The notes under the pieces were generated by a model that searched no databases, had not been told where the DNA came from, and saw nothing but the letters and a program-made list of their open reading frames with translations. Positions 23,301-35,800 of a stretch of DNA of 64,000 nucleotides are shown here, piece after piece. The translations under genes and the position numbers were made by a program. The stretch covers positions 31,485,004-31,549,003 of the forward strand of contig CM060308.1 in the NCBI GenBank assembly GCA_030674185.1. The letters run 5' to 3'. The DNA comes from Monoplex corrugatus. Lineage: Eukaryota > Mollusca > Gastropoda > Littorinimorpha > Ranellidae. The stretch's first letter is position 1. Each line of letters opens with the position of its first letter.

Positions 23301-26300
23301 AGAGAATCAGATTGATCAAGTAACCAGGTAAACCCAAGCGAACCAAAGGATATACTTTACTTCGTGATCTTGAACCTTTCCTGCCATTTCCTTGTGAAGC
23401 CTGCAAATAAATCCACTTGTCATCATTCATGGCTTTATGTAAAAGTGACAGTAGCAGATACACTATATTACATGCTCATACATCCTATTTTTCTCACAAC
23501 CCAGACTTAAAACCACAGAGGATCACAAAAACTAGTAGTTCTCCCAGCCTGTGACTCACAGTTTTAACCAATCTGTGATGGCAATCAGTTTTGTTTTCAA
23601 CTCTCTATCCATAAAAGTATCAAAGAGCATACAACAAACATAAGTCTACAGTCACAGTAGTTATTAAAAGTGAAAGCAAATTTTTGACATAATTATTACT
23701 TTAATCATTAGATATAAATACATGGACTTTGCAAATTTCTTCCAACATTACCAGGCAAAATGTGAAACAAGAAGTTTTCAATTTAACTGATACACATCCA
23801 CACGCAATTGTGTGTGTGCATACTGTATGTAATATGCTTGTGGCTGCATGGAGAGGACATACTAAAGACAGAGAGAGTGAATACAAATAAATGAATACTT
23901 TACCTCATAAGAGGCCTAAGCCCCTTGTAAAGGAATATGTGTTCAATATACAGTACAACTAATGACATCAGAAAGCAAGGAACACCAACATAAAATTATT
24001 TACATCATTAATCAAAGAACAGCTTTAGCATATGACATAAGCACAGTAATGCATTTTCCCTAATCTGAAAAAGTGAAAAGCTTTATATAAAGAGATAACA
24101 GATTTTTCAGTTTCATTTTTTTAAGACACAAATAATCCGAGCCTGCTTGTGTCTGGAGTTTGAAAATACTTAGGAGCAATACATTCTTTTCCAAGAAAAA
24201 TTTTCCAAGAACAGAACAGCAAAGAACAAAATCAATGTCATCATCTGCAAATTATTTTTTTTATAACAGATGCACCAAATCTCTGCCAGGAGACAGAGAG
24301 AGAGCAAGAGAGAAAGAAAGGAAGACAGAGAGGGATGAGAGAGATGACAGAAGAGAGAGAGAAGAGAAGGAGAGAAAGAGAAGGAGAGAGAGAGCGAGAC
24401 AGACAGACAAGAGAGAATCTGTCAACTGTATATGAAAAGTTAATCTTGTCAGTAGTTTTGCCCATGCAGTAGGGGTACTGTGAATGCAGAAATAAAGATC
24501 CCATTTGTTTTGGAACCACAGGAGCTATCTAGTTTGCTTTTAGGTAATTAGGGGTTCCTATTTCCTGTTATACTGTCTTTTCCTCACTATTTCTACCTTC
24601 CAGATCATTCATCTATATTTCTTCCGTATTCATCTCCTTAGCTCTCCAAAGGTGAGTACGTGTGCCTACAAGACGATACAAAAATGTTCACACACACATA
24701 AAATCCACTCCCTCTGCTAGGTAGGTAGGTATAGCTGTGTAAGAAGAAATTTAGTGCAGTGCAGCTATATATATTGCTGATGTTTCTATGTAAATTTATT
24801 CTTGTAATAATTTTTTGTTGGCTCATGTACGCTAGCTACTGTAACAGTGCATTCGATTATTTTCAAGAAATGAATTTTCACTGAAAATGAAAAGAAAAAA
24901 AAAACACCATCAGACGGATTGTGTAAAAAAAATTGTTTTCATTCATTATCATGACATGTACGGTTTATGTATACAGACAGAAATGATTTGGCTTTTGCAG
25001 CAAGATAGAATTTTTCCAAAAGACATGAATACGTACCCCTTGTGGACTCTCTTTAGTTTTGCCATTGCGATTGTAGTTTCTGCAACAAGAAACATTCAGT
25101 TAAAATGAGCATGCATGAAAGGCACAATATTACTATTTCTAATAACAATAACATAATATCTATCTAAAGGCTAAATATACTTTAAAGCTACAAGAAACAA
25201 AAAAGCAGTGTAGATGTATGTCAAAGTATCAAAAAATAATGGATGATATCAAAGCTAAACATTTCATAAGGTATTAGATTCATTATATTTACTATTCCTA
25301 TCTCTACACACACACACACACACACACACCACACACCTCTCTCTCTGTCATCTCCTCCTCTCCCCCCCCCCCACTCTCTCTCTCTGTCTCTCACGTACAC
25401 ACACACTTACTCACAAGGACATGAGATGAGAGAAGCAGATGAGAGAACTATGAACATATAATGCAAAGGTACAGAACAAGAAGCCATTTAAGATGGGTAT
25501 AACCAATTATCAAAAACAAACCAAGTGATCTGCAGTTTTTAATGCGTTAAAATTTTCATGATTCAAAGATTATTAAATGAATTTACGTTTCGCAGTCAAA
25601 GGTTGTAAAAACACGAAAAATGTCAATTCTTTACATTCTGGCAAAAAATCAAGATTCAGAATGGTAAATGATCATGTAAGCTGAAAGATACTTACTGAAG
25701 TTTGGAAGTATAGGAACCATCTGACGTTGCACCATCACTCAAGTCTCCTTGACTGCCAACTGAGAAAAATCAAACACAAAATAATAAACAAACCCAGCGG
25801 ACTGTTTTAGCATTCCAACTTTCATGTTCTGTGTTTATTTTTTTTCTTCTTGTTTGTTCAGAAGGACAGAGGGGCTGTTGATCTGATTAGATTAAAAATG
25901 TTTCTATTTGTAGATGATGTACATTTAATGATAAAATCAACGCCTCAGCAAAAAGGAGCATATTGTGGCAAACTAAAACAACAAGAAAATCCAGCCCATC
26001 ATACATTACCATCAAAAAGGACAAAAGAGATGAAAGCACAATGATCTTAACCCTACCAGACCTGAGCCCCTGAGCGTAATTGTGCCCCCTGCCTGGCTCC
26101 TGAGCAAAATTTTGAAAAAAATGTATATACGTTAGAAAACTGTTCATATCATGCACACCAATGGTTAGAATTATATGAAACTTGGAGAGATTGTAGAAAA
26201 TAGGCCTACCTTTCATCTAACGCCAGTCCAACCCTCATCAATCACACAAGCATCTCCCCTATCACTTGGTTGGGGGGTACGGGCACCCCCCTTCTTCCAA

Positions 26301-26817
26301 CACTCTGTCTCGACCTACTTCTTTCATTGTCAGAATCATCACTTTCACTCAATGCTTCATCAACGTAATCATCGTCACTTGAATCGGAAACGTATTCCTG
26401 ATCAAATTCTCCCTCATCAGAATCAGAATTCTGCAAAATGTCCACCACTTGTTGAACTGTGAAGCGAGTTGGCCTCGCCCGTTTACCTATTGAAGTGCTT
26501 GGTCCATCACTAGCTCGCTTCATGGTCAATTTTGCACCCAAATCACCTCAAAATACCATCAACGCAAAGGCAAACATTTGCAATAGGCTGAACTCACGCT
26601 CACGCGACACTTAGCAACAGTTGGGTGGTTATTTTTAGCTCTTGATAAAGTGACGATCATGTGAGTGTGCTATTCCCGCTATAGCGGGAACTCGGTATAT
26701 AGTCATTTTCGTCATTCCCGCAATAGCGGGAACTCGGTCTGGTAGGGTTAAAAAAGCTATCTCTATCATGCATGCACGCACACACACACACACACACACA
26801 CATACACACACACAACA

Positions 26818-26848
<31 letters not shown>

Positions 26849-26852
26849 CAAC

Positions 26853-26885
<33 letters not shown>

Positions 26886-29800
26886 CAAACATTCTGATTG
26901 TTTAATGACATGTAAAATACAAGAAACAGTATGAATAAGAGCACATGTGCATAAATAACCTTCATTATTTCCCCAATGAATAAGAGCACTAATGCATAAA
27001 TAACCTTCATTATTTCCCCAATAAAAGTCCCATACTTTAATGAAATATCCAAGAAAAATCTACACTATTTTACTTTGAAAAAAAATTGTTCAGTTTTGAG
27101 TGTTAAACAACTAAGGTCAACCAAAACTTTTCTACCCAGAAGATATACATGAGAATTTTGACACAGAACATATTATACACTTACATGATGATGTTCTGGA
27201 CCGATTCCGAAGGTATGCTAAAGAGACACAGGGAAAAAAAAAATTAAAACCAAAATTGCATAGCCATACATTAAAACCAACAATACATAGCCAAAAAGTA
27301 CTACAAATGTGTGTTTAACCATATAATGTTATATTCAATATCATATTTAAAAGGATTTTTTTACATTGTGAACAAAGAGTTTCACTTTCAGTTTTCCAAA
27401 GGCAGTATTTCTGGAGACAACATATTACTACCAGATGATGACAACAATGGACAAAATAAATGACATTGTTTTGTGTAAGTTCACTATTCTCTTCTCCTTC
27501 CTCTCTATCCAGCTCATTTCAAGTCAGCTGATGTTGCTGGTAAGTTGCCTTTTGCTGTTGTTCTTTCAAAACAAGTTGCATGGTTGGTTGTTTTACAAAA
27601 GCTGTTTACACAAAACAAGTTGCATGGTTGGTTGTTTTACAAAAGCTGTTTACACAAAACAAGTTGCATGGTTGGTTGTTTTACAAAAGCTGTTTACACA
27701 AAACAAGTTACATGGTTGGTTGTTTTACAAAAGCTGTTAACACAAAACAAGTTGCATGGTTAGTTGTTTTACAAAAGCTGTTTACACAAAACAAGTTGCA
27801 TGGTTAGTTGTTTTACAAAAGCTGTTTACACAAAACAAGTTGCATGGTTAGTTGTTTTACAAAAGCTGTTTACACAAAACAAGTTGCATGGTTAGTTGTT
27901 TTACAAAAGCTGTTTACACAAAACAAGTTACGTGGTTGGTTGTTTTACAAAAGCTGTTTACACAAAACAAGTTACATGGTTGGTTGTTTTACAAAAGCTG
28001 TTTACACAAAACAAGTTACATGGTTAGTTGTTTTACAAAAGCTGTTTACACAAAACAAGTTGCATGGTTAGTTGTTTTACAAAAGCTGTTTACACAAAAC
28101 AAGTTGCATGGTTAGTTGTTTTACAAAAGCTGTTTACACAAAACAAGTTACATGGTTGGTTGTTTTACAAAAGCTGTTTACACAAAACAAGTTGCATGGT
28201 TAGTTGTTTTACAAAAGCTGTTTACACACAAAAAAGTTACATGGTTAGTTGTTTTACAAAAGCTGTTTACCGAACAAAACAAGTTACATGGTTAGTTGTT
28301 TTACAAAAGCTGTTTACACAAAACAAGTTACATGGTTGGTTGTTTTACAAAAGCTGTTTACACAAAACAAGTTACATGGTTGGTTGTTTTACAAAAGCTG
28401 TTTACACAAAACAAGTTGCATGGTTGGTTGTTTTACAAAAGCTGTTTACACAAAACAAGTTACATGGTTGGTTGTTTTACAAAAGCTGTTTACACAAAAC
28501 AAGTTACATGGTTGGTTGTTTTGCAAAAGCTGTTTACACAAAACAAGTTACATGGTTGGTTGTTTTTACAAAAGCTGTTTACACAAAACAAGTTACATGG
28601 TTGGTTGTTTTACAAAAGCTGTTTACACAAAACAAGTTGCATGGTTAGTTGTTTTACAAAAGCTGTTTACACAAAACAAGTTACATGGTTGGTTGTTTTA
28701 CAAAAGCTGTTTACACAAAATAAGTTGCATGGTTGGTTGTTTTACAAAAGCTGTTTACACAAAATAAGTTACATGGTTGGTTGTTTTACAAAAGCTGTTT
28801 ACACAAAAAGTTACATGGTTGGTTGTTTTACAAAAGCTGTTTACACAAAACAAGTTACATGGTTGGTTGTTTTACAAAAGCTGTTTACACAAAACAAGTT
28901 ACATGGTTGGTTGTTTTACAAAAGCTGTTTACACAAAACAAGTTACATGGTTGGTTGTTTTACAAAAGCTGTTTACACAAAACAAGTTACATGGTTGGTT
29001 GTTTTACAAAAGCTGTTTACACAAAACAAGTTACATGGTTAGTTGTTTTACAAAAGCTGTTTACACAAAACAAGTTACATGGTTGTTGTTTTACAAAAGC
29101 TGTTTACACAAAACAAGTTACATGGTTGGTTGTTTTACAAAAGCTGTTTACACAAAACAAGTTACATGGTTGGTTGTTTTACAAAAGCTGTTTACACAAA
29201 ACAAGTTACATGGTTGGTTGTTTTACAAAAGCTGTTTACACAAAACAAGTTACATGGTTGGTTGTTTACAAAAGCTGTTTACACAAAACAAGTTACATGG
29301 TTGGTTGTTTTACAAAAGCTGTTTACACAAAACAAGTTACGTGGTTGGTTGTTTTACAAAAGCTGTTTACACAAAAAAGTTACGTGGTTGTTGTTTTACA
29401 AAAGCTACTTACAGTTCTTCAAAACAAAACTGCTATCCCTCAGCACAATGTCTAACAATGTTCCCTTGAACGACATGTTGACTAGGCAATGTTATGTACC
29501 TGAATGTCTGCTGGAGTTAATACTGCCAGGGGACGGTCGAGAACTGTTGGACACGCCTGATACATTAGATCGCTCTTTGCGTTTTCTGCAAAACAAATGC
29601 GATAAAAAACTCTCAGTACCAACTAATGATTACATGATGTGATGATAAACACAACATTTACTTTGTAAGTAATGTGTCTACTATCGCATTCCTGTACAAA
29701 ATCCAAATCAAATATTAAGTTCACACAAAATAAAACATAATGAAGATGTAGGCACACAACCATGCACCACAGAAATTGCAAATGGAATGTGTTTAGAACT

Positions 29801-32800
29801 GATCATCACACTCAAAAAGCTCACTTTGTAATCTCCTAGAATATGCCTCTTATTATAAGCAATTACTGGCAGACTCCTTGACAACTGTGAAACCTCTATG
29901 CACTGGCATGGTTTTGAAATGGGAGAGGAAAGCAGAACTTATCAAACACTAAGCCGAACCATGAGAATGATGGGCACATTAGGATGGGCAGCTGACAGGC
30001 CACTTATTATGTTATGAGCTGACTCTGAATTCATGTCCACACACTACATACTTACAAAAACAATGAACACAAACACAAAACTACAGATGCTGCCAAAAAT
30101 ATGCAGACACCTGTATAAATATAATGGTTCAAATCAAATCAATGTTTCCTCCTTACTTTTTCAATGCAGCCTCCTTTCTCCTCCTATCCTGCTCCCTTAT
30201 GTAATCAGTGGGATTAAACCGCCGATTTCTGCTTCCTGTCACCAGCAACAACAAACAATCAAATTACGTATATGACGTTATAAATACTTCCTTTCCAGTT
30301 CACTGGGTTTTTTTTAAATAATGATCATTTAATTTTTTGTGTAACTGGCAACAGATTCCAGAATACACTGCATCTATTTGCAACTCATTATCATTCACAT
30401 TTTGTGGATTATACTGTCCCTAACTGAAAACAATGGAAAATGAAACATTTGACCATTAAACAAGTTAGTGTTGTTTTCTCTCTCTCTTGCTCTTCCCCCC
30501 CTCCCCAACTTCTCTCTCCCCTTCCCCTCCCTACACACCCACTTCTTTTAAAAGATAAAAAATGGCAGGGCTTACAGAGTGAAATACAATGTTTTTTGTA
30601 GTCCCAAAATTACAACTCAAGAATCAAAGCCAAAACATTAACCAGAAAGAGTATAGACAGTGTACCTGCTGGGGAAGGGGACCTGGGAAGACTGTGAAAA
30701 CTGCCTCGAAGAGATGTAGGAGAATCAGCCCGCCTGCTGTTATTAGGTGCGGATGATGGCCGTTCCCTCGAAGATGACCTGTCTCGCCTGTTTTGACCAT
30801 ACAGGCGATCCTGTGATAGGGATCTCTCCCTTAACTGTCTGGAATATGCTGCTGACCTCTCCCTGGAGAATGACCTCTGCCTGTTACTGTCCCTGGAGAA
30901 CGATCTCTGTCTATTACCAGAACTACTGCGGTGTGTATTGGATCTGTCAAGGGAGGAAAGTCGATCCCGTGATGTAGTCCTAGAGGGTTGTCTGCCCCTC
31001 TTGTACAAAGCCAGTTCATTGGTCAGGCTTTTGACACGAACTCGAAGATTTCTTTCTGATGCCCGCAGTTCTTCCACCTGGGTCAAAAAACAAAATATAG
31101 GTCAAAGTCTAGTAAATTCACAATGTAACATCAACCATAAACTCCTCATAGAAAAAAACAACTTATCTGACATCTGTGTTCTCAAACTTTAAACATGGAA
31201 AAACAAAACAAAAATTCCAGAACACAAAACAAAAAATATACTGTTGAGTTTCTTTTTTAATTTTTTTAAAGATTTTTTTTAAAAAAAGACAAACTCACAC
31301 ATCCATGATTCATTTTTTTTCATTCCAAGCAATGTTTTTCATGGACGCATATAGGCATGTACGGAAAATTGAACATCAGTATTTTAGGACTAGGAAAGAT
31401 GAGATGGAAGGAAGCAGGCATTATAAAATCAGGCAAGCATAAAACTACAAATGAAAGAGAAGTTGGTCTCATAAAGGACAATGACAAGTCAAAGTCTATC
31501 AAAGGATACTGGGCCATATCAGACTGCATTTTACTGGACAGATTGAAGAGCAAGACATTTGATATGAACATCAACTAAGTATACCCACTAACATCAGTAA
31601 GTACTGAGAAAGAAACTGACAACTTCAATATAGAATTAGAGATAGCGAAGGCTCAATGTAAATCACAGGAGGTTACAATCATAATGGGAGATTTTAATGC
31701 TAATGCCTTGACACACAAATTGAAAAGGGAGAGAAACTTGCTGAGTCTCACCTCACCTCACAAGTAAATGAATTCATCATAGGAAACACTTGGTTTGAGC
31801 AACTAACAGAAAAAAATGGACATTGGTGAAACAAGGTGACAGCACAAGAAATCAAATTGATTACATCTTGACAAATAAGAGATAAATAATTTTTTTACTG
31901 ATAGGAAAAACATTGTCAGGTTCAGACTGTAACAATAACCATAATCCTGTAATGGGAAACTTTAGACTGAAACTGAAGAGAAGAAAATGAATCAGAAATA
32001 AACTTAAACTGAAGAGAAGAAAATGAATCAGAAATAAACTTAAACTGAAGAGAAGAAAATGAATCAGAAATAAACTGAAACTGAAGAGCAGAAAATGAAT
32101 CAGAAATAACATCAAAATATATCCTGAACTCTCAAAGACAGGTCAATTCAACTTGTGAAAAAATTAGCACATCTGCACATCTATTCAAAACAAATTCACT
32201 TCTGGAAAATATTTGGGACAGTGAGGAACAGTGGACACACTTGAAAAACTCAATAAACAAAGCTTGTGAAGAAATCCCTCAAGTTGAAAGAAAGGCAAAG
32301 AAAAATCAGAGAACAAAAGAAGGTTTTATACTTGACAGATGAATGTAGGAAGACAAAGGGAAAAATGAAGAATACAAACAGACAGATAAGGAAATCAGGA
32401 ATAAGTGTAATGAAGTCAAGGAAGTTTGGCTAGAAAAAAAAAAGATATAGAAGATTGACATAAACAGACCCTAAGTTTATATACAGAAATACTGAAAAAA
32501 AATCTCACAGGAAAAAGACATGCACATCAACTGGGAGCTTAAAATCAAAAGATGGTACGATTGTCATGGAAAAAAGACAAAATATTAGGTAAATGGGGAG
32601 AGTACCCTGAAGAACTTTTCGACGATGACAGAAAGCAGGAATGCATTAGCCAGAACTCTGAAGTACCACCCATAATGAAAGAAGAAGTTTAATCAGCGAT
32701 GAAAGAAGGTGAAAAAATAAAAAGCCCCCAAACCACACAATACTACTAATTTTTACAAATTCTTTTCTTTTTCCATGCCTATTCTTCAAAATGAACAAGC

Positions 32801-35800
32801 AATTTCAGCTGCTGTAAACCCAAAGCAATCTTACTTTATGACAGACACACATCAAGGGAAGATCTAAATAAATCTTTCTTTATCAAAGGAGATATAAAAA
32901 AAAAAAGGAAAAACAAAGAAAAACAAAACAAAAATTCCAGGAGATATTAAAATTAAAGGAGATATATATATATAAAATAATATATATATATATATATATA
33001 AACGAAAAAGAAAGAAAAACAAAACAAAAATTCCAGGAGATATTCAAATTAAAGGAGATATAAAAAAAAAAAAACAGAAAAGAAAGAAAAACAAAACAAA
33101 AATTCCAGGAGATATTCAAATTAAAGGATATATAAAAAAAAAAAAAAAAAACAGAAAAGAAAGAAAAACAAAACAAAAATTCCAGGAGATATTCAAATTA
33201 AAGGAGATATAAAAAAATAAAAAAAACAGAAAAGAAAGAAAAACAAAACAAAAATTCCAGGAGATATTCAAATTAAAGGAGATATAAAAAAAAAAAAAAA
33301 ACAGAAAAGAAAGAAAAACAAAACAAAAATTCCAGGAGATATTCAAATTAAAGGAGATATAAAAAAAAAAAAACAGAAAAGAAAGAAAAACAAAACAAAA
33401 ATTCCAGGAGATATTCAAATTAAAGGAGATATAAAAAAAAAAAAACAGAAAAGAAAGAAAAACAAAACAAAAATTCCAGGAGATATTCAAATTAAAGGAG
33501 ATATAAAAAAAACAATAAAAAAAAAAACAAAGAAAAACAAAACAAAAATTCCAGAACATATTAAAATTAAAGGGGATATAAAAAAAAATGGAAAAAGAAA
33601 GAAAACAAACCTCCTCAAGAAGCTCCCTGTACTCATGACCTCGTTTGCTGGCAGCCCTTTGATGCTCTGTCTTCTCTCTCATCAGCTCCTGTTCCATGTT
33701 GCGAACAACTCCCTTCAATGTGCGGATTTCCTTTGCTGCACTACCAGATGCTGTGTTCTTCATCTCCCGCCGGAACTGCAGGAACTCTTCTTCTATCTCT
33801 TCCTTTTCGTCTATCAACCGTTTGTAGCTGAAGTGTTTAGGAGAAGAAGAAGAAAATGACAAATGTTTGTTGACAAATATGAAAGCAAATATACAAAAGA
33901 AATCTACTATTTGAATGTTCCAATACACTGTACTCTCTCTCTCTCTCTCTTCCTCCTCCTTTCTCTTTCTCTCTGTCCCTTCTGTATCAGTAAGCCTTCA
34001 GTTTCCACTGTAGTCCCTCTCAATGCTGGGGCCAAATTAACAAAACTATTCAATGTGCCAAATTAGCAAAACTATTCAATGTGCTTAATTGTTACCTCCA
34101 AAAATAAAGATTTCTTATCTTATTTACGTTCTATTTTTTGTTTCTTTCAGCAATTTCACACGTTCACAGCATTCACACAAAAACATTTCAAAGCAGCCAA
34201 ACATTCTTATCCAACATTATTATTTCTCTTTCACAGACTTTCCTTCTGTCTGTCTGTCTGTCTGTCCATACATGTCTATCTGTCCATCTGACTGCCTGCT
34301 TGCATGTCTGTTTGTCTACTTGTCTGTCTGCTTGCCATCTGTGTGTCTGTTTCCAGAAAGTCAAATAAGCATCTGAAATGCCTCAAACATTATGGTTCAT
34401 AAAGCAAAAACTCGTACAGCGGAACTTTTCACACACTTTGCAGTTTCTGATTAACAACACAGCTCCTTGCACCCTTCTCTAACTCTTACTTAAAAGCAAA
34501 ACTGCTGACTTTTGACATTCTCACAATCCATACCTCTCCCTTCCTCTGTTCAACTCATGGAATATTTTGTTTAAATATAAGGAGAACTGTTCAAAGACAT
34601 GTTTTTGTTGACTGATACTTACTCTTTCTGTAGCTTCTCCAAATCTCTTGATCTGTAATCTGTGTACCCCTGTTAGGAAGACAAAATAATTATCATACAA
34701 GGATCAAGATTGCAGTCTGATGATGAGCAACAAAAACAGGAACACAATGAAGAAAAAGTGAAATATGTATTCCTCCTCTGCTCACCCTCTCCCATTCCTC
34801 CTCTGCTCACCCTCTCCCACCTTCCAGCTATCTAAACTGAAGACCAGTTTCTATTCCCTCCACTGATACATTTCTAACATCTGGATATCCAGTTGTTGTT
34901 GTTTTTTCTTGTTTGTTTGGGGTTGTTTTTTTTTTTTTTGCAGAACCAGTTAATTATGTTCTGAAACCAAAAGACTTTGTTTGCATAGTAATGTAATTTC
35001 ACTGGGGTTGATCTACAACTGTTCGCTCAAAATCTGATTCAACGGAAATCAAGTGTTGTATGAAATACATAATTGCATCACTGACAGCTGTAAGAGTTCC
35101 ATGGACAGCAAAACCATCCCCCCCCCCCCCCCCAAAAAAAAAAAATGAGGCAGTCTTGAAAGAAGCAAATACAAAAGGAACATCAACAAATTTATAGGAC
35201 ATTATATGAGGCAAAAGAAAATTAGAGCACCTAGTCACAACAGGAAAGCTAGAGGGAAAAAGAGCACCAGACAGACCTAGAGAGAAAACACTTGACAGTT
35301 TGCGGAGTGGGTGGGGATAAAAAAAAAAGGTAGATATATTTGCAGCAAGAAAAGATAGATTTGTATGGAAAGCCATGATTGCCAATGCCATATGACAAGG
35401 GAACATGTTCATGATGATGAGTATCATCAAATAATACACACTAAATGTAACTTACACACTATACATTGAATAATGGCATTGGTAAATATGTTTAAGTTTA
35501 ACCATACTCAATCATCAAAAAGTCAAACCGAGAATGGTAAGAAACCTACCCCATGTTTGAGTTTCCTATTTTCTGTGCGCAACTGTCGAATGGTTTCTTG
35601 AAGAGCTCTAGGGTCTGGCTTACCCACATAAGGCAGAGGCAGTGGGTAATGGATCCTGATATACACAACATAAGACATTGAGTCAATATTCCAACACACC
35701 AACAAAGCTATTTAACATTACTGACTGACATGTAGAGATATATATATATCAATCTTTGTCTTCTGCATGATATATTCTCCTTTGTTGTACTAAGAAAAAG

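Noticed and set aside
27565..29405. CRISPR array
   Set aside because: Contiguous tandem units without unique spacers in a eukaryotic intron.
27435..29642. Many overlapping ORFs encoding repeated KLFTQNKLHGWLFYKSC peptides
   Set aside because: They are translations of the 44-bp non-coding minisatellite; the frame cycles with the period and no start, splice or composition supports a protein.
32883..33928. Phe/Ile-rich hydrophobic repeat protein fused to coiled coil on the minus strand
   Set aside because: Read-through of CCDC61 exon 6 into the 72-bp minisatellite intron; the real donor is at 33610.
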